Of a stretch of DNA of 31,129 bases, positions 23,701 to 30,375 are shown one piece after another. The DNA lies in contig JAFAEH010000145.1 in the NCBI GenBank assembly GCA_023424135.1, forward strand, positions 1 through 31,129. The letters are read 5' to 3'. How positions within the stretch are numbered: position 1 is the first letter of the stretch; each line of letters opens with the position of its first letter. The translations under genes and the position numbers were made by a program. The notes beneath the pieces were generated by a model. The model saw only the letters and a list, made by a program, of their open reading frames with translations, was not told the DNA's origin and did no database searches. Source of the DNA: Actinomycetes bacterium (GTDB lineage: Bacteria; Actinomycetota; Actinomycetes; Actinomycetales; Cellulomonadaceae).

Positions 23701-24126
23701 GTGCGGCGGATCGTGTGGGCGTGGGTGGCGGGGACGGCGATGTACGTGGCGTCCCTCGTCGGCTCGGCCGTCCTGGTGGGTGCACTGGTGACGCGGTCGG
23801 GCCAGGCGGTGGACACGTGGCCGATCCTCGTGGTGCCCGCGGTGCTCGCGGCTGCGGTGGCCGTGCTCGTCGCCGGCCGAACGCCGCAGCGTCCGCCCTG
23901 GTGGCGCGGGCTGGTCGCGACGGTCGTCCCAGCGGCGGTCGCGGTGGGGACGGGCCTCGCGGCCACGGCCGCGGCGCGGGCGCACACGGACGTGCCCGTG
24001 GCGTCGCAGGTCACGACGGTCGTCCTGCCGGCGGTCGTCCTGCTGGCGTCGGGTGCGCTCGGGGGCCTGGTGGCCCGCCTACGCTGGTCGCCGTCGAAGC
24101 GCACGCCCTACACGGAGGTGGTCTGA
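23701..24126 (+). CDS. small four-helix membrane protein
   Basis: A 141-residue membrane protein with about four hydrophobic helices (near residues 5-30, 38-58, 68-92 and 100-124) and a short cytoplasmic tail. Family unrecognised. The GTG at 23701 has AGGAGG 8 nt upstream. It lies 29 bp after the giant Flp-leader gene 1 and directly abuts the next lipoprotein gene, forming a module with them. Confidence 0.82.
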   Translation: MRRIVWAWVAGTAMYVASLVGSAVLVGALVTRSGQAVDTWPILVVPAVLAAAVAVLVAGRTPQRPPWWRGLVATVVPAAVAVGTGLAATAAARAHTDVPVASQVTTVVLPAVVLLASGALGGLVARLRWSPSKRTPYTEVV

Positions 24127-24669
24127 GTGCCGCGTCGCCCGTTCCTGCCCGTTCTCGCGACCGGCGTGCTCGCCCTGGCGCTCGGTGCCTGCACGGGCAG
24201 CGGGGAGCCGGAGCCCGCGACGCCCGACGGGTGGCAGCGCGTGACGAGCGGTGCGCTGTCGTTCGCCGTCCCCGGTGACTGGGTCGAGGTGGGGCAGGTC
24301 GACGGGACGTGGACCGTCGGGTGGTCCGACGACGCAGACCCCGGTGCGGACTCCGTGCTGCTGGTCGGTGCGCCGCTCCTGGGGGAGGACGGTGCGCAGG
24401 CCGGTCTGGACGCGTTCGTCGCGGGTGCGCAGGTCGGGGGATGGGGCTACCGCTCGACCGACCGGTCGACGCCGGTTGACACCGAGTCGCTCGAGGTCGC
24501 CCGCAACGACTTCACGTACGACGACGTCTCGGGGGTCGTGTGGTCCGCGGCGGACCCGCGCGGTGGGGTCACCGTCGGGCTGCAGCTGACGGGGCGGGAC
24601 CTGCCCGAGGACCTCCTCGACGGCATCGAGCAGAGCATCGCGGTCGACCGCGAGGCGCAGGCGTCGTGA
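24127..24669 (+). CDS. lipoprotein of the giant-pilin module 1
   Basis: A 180-residue lipoprotein with lipobox LGAC (Cys22). The rest resembles small actinobacterial PsbP/LpqN-like lipoproteins in pattern: an early Leu-Ser-Phe-Ala-Val-Pro-Gly-Asp-Trp element and alternating strands. That assignment is tentative. The GTG start immediately follows the previous stop, with GGAGG upstream. The protein at 26684-27262 in the second module has the same layout (APADWEV at the equivalent place), so the two are probably distant paralogues. Confidence 0.84.
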   Translation: MPRRPFLPVLATGVLALALGACTGSGEPEPATPDGWQRVTSGALSFAVPGDWVEVGQVDGTWTVGWSDDADPGADSVLLVGAPLLGEDGAQAGLDAFVAGAQVGGWGYRSTDRSTPVDTESLEVARNDFTYDDVSGVVWSAADPRGGVTVGLQLTGRDLPEDLLDGIEQSIAVDREAQAS

Positions 24670-24819
24670 GCCGGTCCGATGGCGCGGCCGCCGGCCGCGT
24701 CTGGGCCCCACGGCCCATCCGGGCGGTGCGCCGTGAAGCTGTCGTCCCATCGGCGCGCACCGCATGTCCCGCATGATGGGTGCGGCAGCGGACCCGCCGC
24801 GGCCGGACCGGAGGGAACA
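24670..24819. other. intergenic region between the two modules
   Basis: 150 bp without a gene. It holds TGGGCCCCACGGCCCATCC near 24702-24720, resembling TGGGCCCACGGGCCC before flp, and a candidate -10 (CATGAT near 24773). Probably carries the promoter of the second module. Confidence 0.35.
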
Positions 24820-25224
24820 GTGAACGTCACTCGACTGCTCGTGACGGCGGCCGCGTACGCCGCCGGGGCGGCGGCCGTGTCCTGGGCTGCGGCCGTGCTC
24901 GCCCTGGCGGGTGTGCCGACGGTGCCCGCGCTGGTGCTGAAGGCGGTGCTGGTGGCGACCGTGCTGGTCGCGGTGACCTGGCGCGCGACGCGCGACCTGC
25001 GTGCGGGTGCGCCCCGCGTCGCGCCGGTCGTCGTCGCCGCGCTCCTCGGGTTCGCGGCCGATCCGTTCACGTGGGCCGGCCGCACGTTCGTCGGGCAGCT
25101 CCTGGCGCCCGCGGGCCCGCTCACGCTCGTCGTCGACCTGGTGGCATGGACCGGTGTGGTCGTCGCGACGGCGGTCGTCGTCGGGCGTGGTGTGCGGGCC
25201 GAGGGGACGGTGGGGTACGCGTGA
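24820..25224 (+). CDS. small four-helix membrane protein (related to 21585-22013)
   Basis: A 134-residue membrane protein with about four helices and the motif DPFTWAGRTFVGQL followed by VVDLVAW, shared with the minus-strand protein at 21585-22013. Family unrecognised. The GTG at 24820 follows GGAGGGA; the open frame upstream is non-coding. Its stop shares one base with the ATG of giant Flp-leader gene 2 (TGATG), so the two are translationally coupled. A dedicated membrane partner or chaperone for the giant protein is a reasonable guess. Confidence 0.85.
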   Translation: MNVTRLLVTAAAYAAGAAAVSWAAAVLALAGVPTVPALVLKAVLVATVLVAVTWRATRDLRAGAPRVAPVVVAALLGFAADPFTWAGRTFVGQLLAPAGPLTLVVDLVAWTGVVVATAVVVGRGVRAEGTVGYA

Positions 25225-26636
25225 TGGCACGGTGGCGTCGGGTGCGCGACAGCGGGTTGCGTGGTGACGCGGGGGTCGGGACCCTCGAGTACGTCGGGAT
25301 CGTCACGATCGCCGCGGTGCTCATCACCGCGGTCCTGCTGTCCATGTCGTCGATGAACGTCGAGCAGCACGCGCGAGCGGCTGCCTGCCGCGTCATGGAG
25401 GCCTTCGGGCAGGGCGGCGGGGGCTGCGACGCTCCCGGCGCCGACCGCGACCCGGCGGACTACGTGCCGCCGGAGGCGTGCGTCGTGTCCTCGAACGGCC
25501 GTGACGAGAGCGGGTCGCTCACGGTGGTCGTGACCGTCGAGGGCGGCGAGCGGTGGGTCATCGAGGAGCTCGGCGACGGCACCTACCGCCTCACGCGCGC
25601 CCGGGAGGGCGGGGTGGGCATCGGCGTCGGGGTGGGCTTCGACGTGAGCGTCACGAACGACAACGCGACCTACGGTGTGGGCGCGACGGCCGATGCGAGC
25701 GTCGCCGTCGTGGTGGGCGGAGGCGAGTCGTACATCGCGCGCACCGCCGACGAGGCGCGCCGCATCCTCGACCACAAGCGCAACGACGAGACGAAGGACT
25801 TCTGGTTCGGCGACGACAACCCGTTGCGCGACGGTGCGGACTGGGTCAACGAGCAGCTCGGCGGGTCCAACGAGTACGAGCAGCTCGAGGCGGACGAGTG
25901 GTTCGTCGAGGCCGGTGTGGAGGGAGACGCGTCCGCGGGCGTCAACGCGATCGCGGTGTCCGCCGACGCCGAGGCGTACCTGGAGATGTACCTGGGGCGC
26001 ACGTCGCGCAAGGACGGGACGTCGACCGACTACCTGCGTGCCGACATGGGCATCGGCGGCGGCATGCAGGGGCACACCGTGACGGGCGCCGGGTACGACC
26101 TGTACAAGCAGTTCAGCCTCGACGGGTCGATGGGCGCCGTCATGGAGGTGGACAGGGACGCCGACGGCAACCCGGTGGCCTTCCGGATCCGGAGCGTCAC
26201 GAGCTGGAATCCCGTCGCGGACGAGAGCTACTCCGGCCCGGGAGGTATCGACGGGGACCCGACCTACACCGAGCGTGTCGTCGAGATCCCGCTGGAGACC
26301 GCGGCGGACCGGCGCCTGGCCACACGCGTCATGCACGCCGCGGGGGTGCCGTACTACCCGGGCGTCACCGACACGGTGGACGTCCCCCAGACGCTGCTCG
26401 ACAGGTTCAACCCCGTCGACCTGGGCGTCGAGCTCGGCACCGCGGCGGCTGACCGTGGCTACATCTACGAGCAGACGTACTCGACATGGAGCAACACCGA
26501 CGGCGTCAACGCGCAGGGCAAGGTCGGCGTGGAGCTGGGCCTGAACCTGGAGAGCGTCGAGAGCAGCCGCTCCACCAGCCAGTACCGCTACTACGACGGC
26601 ACCGGCATGGTGGACCGCACCGAGTGTGTCGTGTGA
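25224..26636 (+). CDS. giant Flp-leader surface protein 2
   Basis: A 470-residue protein with the same plan as 22235-23671: leader ending at Gly17, VGTLEYVGIVTIAAVLI with Glu22 at +5 and Tyr23, a hydrophobic helix, then CX12C (Cys55, Cys68), Cys86, a ~380-residue Gly/Asp/Val-rich passenger with strand-like alternation (for example GVGIGVGVGFDVSV) and a terminal Cys468. Passenger sequence is very different from copy 1, while leader and cysteine frame are kept. The ATG shares a base with the upstream membrane-gene stop. No enzyme motif recognised. Likely extracellular after prepilin-type processing, with disulfides pinning the passenger to the base of the helix (inference). Confidence 0.86.
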   Translation: MARWRRVRDSGLRGDAGVGTLEYVGIVTIAAVLITAVLLSMSSMNVEQHARAAACRVMEAFGQGGGGCDAPGADRDPADYVPPEACVVSSNGRDESGSLTVVVTVEGGERWVIEELGDGTYRLTRAREGGVGIGVGVGFDVSVTNDNATYGVGATADASVAVVVGGGESYIARTADEARRILDHKRNDETKDFWFGDDNPLRDGADWVNEQLGGSNEYEQLEADEWFVEAGVEGDASAGVNAIAVSADAEAYLEMYLGRTSRKDGTSTDYLRADMGIGGGMQGHTVTGAGYDLYKQFSLDGSMGAVMEVDRDADGNPVAFRIRSVTSWNPVADESYSGPGGIDGDPTYTERVVEIPLETAADRRLATRVMHAAGVPYYPGVTDTVDVPQTLLDRFNPVDLGVELGTAAADRGYIYEQTYSTWSNTDGVNAQGKVGVELGLNLESVESSRSTSQYRYYDGTGMVDRTECVV

Positions 26637-26683
26637 TCCTGCGTCGACCGTCGCCCCCTCGCGCGTCCGACCCAGGAGGATCC

Positions 26684-27262
26684 GTGCCGTCACGTCATCG
26701 CCGTACCGCCGCCACGATGCTGCTCGTGCCGCTGCTGCTCGGGGCGTGCTCCTCCGGCGGCGGCTCCGCGGACGGGCCGCTCGTGCCGGCCGGAGCGCCG
26801 GACGACGCGTGGACGTCGCACGAGATGGGTCCGGTCGCGCTGCGCGCACCGGCCGACTGGGAGGTCCTGGACCTCGAGCCCGGTGACAGCTCGTCCGCCG
26901 CGTTCGGTCTGCGCGCTCCCGGTGACGGCGCGGGGACGGGTGTGCATACGTCCGTGACGGACGAGCGCAGACGGGACGCGGCGGCCGCGGTCGCGAACCT
27001 GCGGTCCGTCGGTGACGCGAGCGTGGGTGCACGCGACGTCGAGGAGGACACCGACCTCGTCTGGCCCGGGGCGCAGGCGGCCGGGTGGCTCGGGTACGAG
27101 GCGACCGTCCCCGTGGGCGGTGACGAGGTCGACATGCGCTACGAGTACCTGGTGCTCGACCTCGACGACGACGTGCAGGCGATCGTCGCGGTGGTCGCTC
27201 CGGCCGACGAGTTCGAGGCGTCGGGCGTGCACGGCGTGCTCGCGACCGTGACGGTGCGCTGA
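26684..27262 (+). CDS. lipoprotein of the giant-pilin module 2
   Basis: A 192-residue lipoprotein with lipobox LGAC (Cys22), a Gly/Ser/Ala linker, then a globular domain beginning MGPVALRAPADWEVLDLEPG and continuing with alternating strands, similar in layout to the lipoprotein at 24127-24669 and possibly PsbP/LpqN-like. The GTG at 26684 follows a near-ideal AGGAGGA. The stop shares a base with the next start (TGATG). Confidence 0.86.
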   Translation: MPSRHRRTAATMLLVPLLLGACSSGGGSADGPLVPAGAPDDAWTSHEMGPVALRAPADWEVLDLEPGDSSSAAFGLRAPGDGAGTGVHTSVTDERRRDAAAAVANLRSVGDASVGARDVEEDTDLVWPGAQAAGWLGYEATVPVGGDEVDMRYEYLVLDLDDDVQAIVAVVAPADEFEASGVHGVLATVTVR

Positions 27263-27828
27263 TGGCCGTCTTCACCACGCGCAACGTGCGCCGCGCCGCG
27301 CACCTGTGGTCCTGGGTCGCGCTCCTCGGTGGGCCGCTCGTGCTGCTCATGGGCGTCCTGCTCGTCGCGGGTGCGGGGCCGGGTGCACCGCGGCCCGTGG
27401 AGATGTGGCGCACGGGTGCGTCGGGTGAGCCGCTCGAGCTGCTGCCGTCGGGCCGTGACGCAGCGGTGTGGGGGCGGCCCGACGGTGACGGTGCGGTCTG
27501 CACGACCGCACGTTCGTCCGGCGCCGTGGTCGCCGAGCTGACGACCGGGCCGGCCGACGCACGCCCGTCCCAGGTCGACGACGCGGGCGGGACCGGCCGG
27601 TGGACCCTGATCGGTGTCACGGCCGGCACGGGCGCGGCGGCGACGGTGACCTGCTCCGGGCCAGGGCTCTCCCAGGTGGCGGTGTCCGCCGACCCGAGCA
27701 TCGCCGGGACACCGTCGTTCGGGACGGCGCTGCTCGTCGTCGGCCCTGCGCTCGTCCTGCTCGGCTGGGCCACGCGCCGGGCTCTGCGCGGTGGGACGCG
27801 CACCGGGGGCGCTCCCGGCGGCGACTAG
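27262..27828 (+). CDS. two-helix membrane protein of module 2
   Basis: A 188-residue protein with a helix near residues 18-38, an extracytoplasmic domain of about 115 residues with two Cys (AVCTT and VTCSG, perhaps a disulfide), and a second helix near 152-172, then a basic Gly-rich tail. Family unrecognised. It is translationally coupled to the lipoprotein gene. Its TAG stop codon forms part of the proposed guaA -10 element. Confidence 0.82.
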   Translation: MAVFTTRNVRRAAHLWSWVALLGGPLVLLMGVLLVAGAGPGAPRPVEMWRTGASGEPLELLPSGRDAAVWGRPDGDGAVCTTARSSGAVVAELTTGPADARPSQVDDAGGTGRWTLIGVTAGTGAAATVTCSGPGLSQVAVSADPSIAGTPSFGTALLVVGPALVLLGWATRRALRGGTRTGGAPGGD

Positions 27829-27831
27829 GCT
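27826..27831 (+). promoter_or_regulatory. putative leaderless guaA -10 element
   Basis: TAGGCT fits TANNNT and ends exactly 7 nt before the GTG start of guaA, the usual spacing for actinobacterial leaderless transcripts. No Shine-Dalgarno site precedes guaA. The first three bases are the stop codon of the upstream membrane gene. Confidence 0.55.
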
Positions 27832-27838
27832 GGCCCGC

Positions 27839-29440
27839 GTGACGCAGAGCCCCGACCCCGCCACGTCCTCCGCTCCCACGCAGCACCGGCCGGTCCTCGT
27901 CGTGGACTTCGGCGCGCAGTACGCCCAGCTCATCGCGCGACGCGTGCGCGAGGCGCACGTGTACTCCGAGATCGTGCCGCACACGGCGAGCGTCGAGCAG
28001 CTGCTCGCGAAGGACCCGGCGGCGATCATCCTGTCCGGCGGTCCGTCGTCGGTGTACGCCGACGGCGCGCCGTTCGTCGGGCCCGAGCTGTTCGAGGCCG
28101 GGGTCCCGGTGCTCGGCATCTGCTACGGCTTCCAGGCGATGGCCCAGGCCCTCGGCGGGACCGTCGCGCAGACGGGGCAGCGTGAGTACGGCGGCACGGC
28201 CGTCGAGGTCACCACGGCCGGCACGGTGCTCGGGGGAAGTCCCGACGGGCAGACGGTCTGGATGAGCCACGGCGACGCGGTGCACGCCGCCCCCGACGGC
28301 TTCGAGGTCCTCGCGACGAGCGCCGGCAGCCCCGTCGCGGCGTTCGAGGACCGCGAGCGGCGCCTGTTCGGCGTGCAGTGGCACCCCGAGGTCAAGCACT
28401 CCCCGCTGGGGCAGGCCACGCTCGAGAACTTCCTGTACCGCGGCGCGGGCCTGGCGCCCGACTGGAACCCCGGCAACGTCATCGCCGAGCAGGTCGGGCG
28501 GATCCGCGCGCAGGTCGGCGACGCGCGCGTGATCTGCGGGCTGTCCGGCGGGGTGGACTCCTCGGTGGCGGCAGCGCTCGTGCAGCGCGCCGTCGGTGAC
28601 CAGCTCACCTGCGTGTTCGTCGACCACGGGCTGCTGCGCTCGGGCGAGGCCGAGCAGGTCGAGCAGGACTTCGTCGCGGCGACGGGCGTGCAGCTCAAGG
28701 TCGTCGACGCGCGCGAGCGGTTCCTCACGGCGCTCGCGGGCGTGTCGGACCCGGAGACCAAGCGCAAGATCATCGGCCGCGAGTTCATCCGTGTGTTCGA
28801 GGACGCGGCGCGCGAGGTCGTCGAGGACGCCGGTGCGCACGGCGAGGCCGTGAAGTTCCTCGTCCAGGGCACGCTGTACCCGGACGTCGTCGAGTCGGGC
28901 GGCGGTGAGGGCGCGGCGAACATCAAGTCGCACCACAACGTCGGCGGACTGCCGGACGACCTGCAGTTCGAGCTCGTCGAACCGCTGCGCACGCTGTTCA
29001 AGGACGAGGTGCGCGCGGTCGGTCTCGAGCTGGGGGTGCCTGAGGTCATCGTGTGGCGCCAGCCGTTCCCCGGCCCGGGGCTCGGCATCCGCATCGTCGG
29101 CGAGGTCACGGCCGAGCGGCTCGACACGTTGCGCGCTGCCGACGCGATCGCCCGCGAGGAGCTCACGCGCGCCGGGCTGGACCGGGAGATCTGGCAGTGC
29201 CCGGTGGTGCTGCTCGGCGACGTGCGGTCCGTGGGGGTGCAGGGCGACGGGCGCACCTACGGGCACCCGGTCGTCCTGCGGCCCGTGTCCTCCGAGGACG
29301 CCATGACGGCCGACTGGACGCGCCTGCCGTACGACGTGCTCGCGACGATCTCCACCCGCATCACCAACGAGGTCCCCGAGGTCAACCGGGTCGTGCTCGA
29401 CGTGACGAGCAAGCCGCCCGGCACGATCGAGTGGGAGTGA
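27839..29440 (+). CDS. guaA: GMP synthase (glutamine-hydrolysing)
   Basis: Converts XMP, glutamine and ATP to GMP in purine biosynthesis, in the cytoplasm. The 533-residue protein is full length. The N-terminal class I amidotransferase has GGPSSVYADG, nucleophile Cys95 (GICYGFQAM) and His182/Glu184 (QWHPEVKHS). The ATP-pyrophosphatase domain has the P-loop GLSGGVDSS, and the C-terminal dimerisation domain contains RQPFPGPGLGIR and ends KPPGTIEWE. I chose the GTG at 27839: it gives the usual N-terminus (QHRPVLVVDFGAQY) after a short leader and fits the -10 element. The frame is open to 27791 but overlaps the upstream gene. Housekeeping gene; marks the end of the pilus-related region. Confidence 0.98.
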   Translation: MTQSPDPATSSAPTQHRPVLVVDFGAQYAQLIARRVREAHVYSEIVPHTASVEQLLAKDPAAIILSGGPSSVYADGAPFVGPELFEAGVPVLGICYGFQAMAQALGGTVAQTGQREYGGTAVEVTTAGTVLGGSPDGQTVWMSHGDAVHAAPDGFEVLATSAGSPVAAFEDRERRLFGVQWHPEVKHSPLGQATLENFLYRGAGLAPDWNPGNVIAEQVGRIRAQVGDARVICGLSGGVDSSVAAALVQRAVGDQLTCVFVDHGLLRSGEAEQVEQDFVAATGVQLKVVDARERFLTALAGVSDPETKRKIIGREFIRVFEDAAREVVEDAGAHGEAVKFLVQGTLYPDVVESGGGEGAANIKSHHNVGGLPDDLQFELVEPLRTLFKDEVRAVGLELGVPEVIVWRQPFPGPGLGIRIVGEVTAERLDTLRAADAIAREELTRAGLDREIWQCPVVLLGDVRSVGVQGDGRTYGHPVVLRPVSSEDAMTADWTRLPYDVLATISTRITNEVPEVNRVVLDVTSKPPGTIEWE

Positions 29441-29880
29441 GCGTCGTCGGCGTGGTGGGTGCCGGGTTCGGTCTCGTCCTGGCTCTCGTCGGTGTCGGGC
29501 TCGCGTTCGGTGGGGTCGCGCTGGTGCGTCGCACGTCGCGGGCGCCGCGCGAACGGGTCGGCGTAGAGGCGGTCGTCGTGCACCGCACGTCGCACGTGCG
29601 CCCGTCGAGCGTGACGTTCGACTACCCGGTGCCCGGCGGGTGGCAGCGGGCGAAGCGGGTCGAGGGGCTGCCGGCGACGACGCCGCAGGGTCGGCGCGCG
29701 CAGCCGGGTGACCGCATCGTGGTGTGGGTCGACCCGCACCGGCCCGGTGACGTGCGCCTGTCGCCCGGGGCGTCGCCCGCGAGCATGGGCGGGGTGGCGC
29801 TGGTCCTCGCAGGGATGATGTTCCTCGGTTTCGGACTCTGGTTCGTCACCGTGACGGCGGGCGTCCTCGGCGGCAGGTGA
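29437..29880 (+). CDS. DUF3592-like membrane protein
   Basis: A 147-residue membrane protein: helix near residues 3-26, a small domain with EAVVVHRTSHVRPSSVTFDYPVPGGW, GDRIVVWVDPHRPGDVRLSPG, and a second helix near 115-140. The layout and the Val-Asp-Pro-x-x-Pro-Gly-Asp element fit DUF3592. The GTG overlaps the guaA stop by 4 nt (GTGA). Function unknown. Confidence 0.75.
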   Translation: MSVVGVVGAGFGLVLALVGVGLAFGGVALVRRTSRAPRERVGVEAVVVHRTSHVRPSSVTFDYPVPGGWQRAKRVEGLPATTPQGRRAQPGDRIVVWVDPHRPGDVRLSPGASPASMGGVALVLAGMMFLGFGLWFVTVTAGVLGGR

Positions 29881-29883
29881 GCG

Positions 29884-30363
29884 ATGATCGACGACGACGA
29901 GAGGAATCCGGTGAGCACCGAGCAGGACGCACCCGGCAGCACGACGGGCGTCGTGGACGCCACAGCCCGGGCCCGCAAGGCCCGCGGCGCGCTGCTGCGC
30001 TACCGCGTGATGGCGTGGATCACGGGGGTGATGCTCCTGCTGCTGACCGCCGAGATGGCGCTCAAGTACGTGTTCGCGGTCAACGGCGTGGACGCCGAGG
30101 GGCACGCCCGTCCGGTCATCGGTACCTGGATCGCGTTCGCGCACGGGTGGATCTACGTCGTCTACCTCGTGACCGTGTTCGACCTGTGGTCGACGCTGCG
30201 CTGGCGCATGGGCCGGCTCGCGACGATGGTGCTGGCGGGTGTCGTGCCCGTGATGTCGTTCGTGATCGAGCGGCGCGTGCACGTCGACGCGCAGGCGCGG
30301 ATCGACGCCGCCACGCACGGACCCGCATCGCCCGGCCCGTCCTCGCGCCCGGCTGCGGGCTGA
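29884..30363 (+). CDS. DUF3817-like membrane protein
   Basis: A 159-residue protein with three helices in the central 100 residues (RYRVMAWITGVMLLLLTAEM, then AHGWIYVVYLVTVFDL, then MVLAGVVPVMSFVIERRVH), matching the DUF3817 pattern of small actinobacterial membrane proteins that often follow guaA. The ATG at 29884 or the GTG at 29911 could be the start; GAGGA 5 nt before 29911 favours the shorter form by ribosome site. The N-terminal 35 residues and the C-terminus are polar and low complexity. Confidence 0.82.
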   Translation: MIDDDERNPVSTEQDAPGSTTGVVDATARARKARGALLRYRVMAWITGVMLLLLTAEMALKYVFAVNGVDAEGHARPVIGTWIAFAHGWIYVVYLVTVFDLWSTLRWRMGRLATMVLAGVVPVMSFVIERRVHVDAQARIDAATHGPASPGPSSRPAAG

Positions 30364-30375
30364 CGGGGCGTCACC

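Noticed and set aside
22115..23785. 556-residue minus-strand open frame opposite giant protein 1
   Set aside because: Val/Leu/Arg/His-rich shadow; the plus strand carries a prepilin leader and a good ribosome site.
22235..26636. Giant Flp-leader proteins as polymorphic toxins with the following genes as immunity proteins
   Set aside because: No toxin catalytic motif or hypervariable C-terminal junction is visible, and the neighbours are lipoproteins and membrane proteins; left only as a possibility.
24447..27803. 1118-residue minus-strand open frame
   Set aside because: Covers five plus-strand genes that have lipoboxes, helices and ribosome sites; composition is that of a high-GC shadow.
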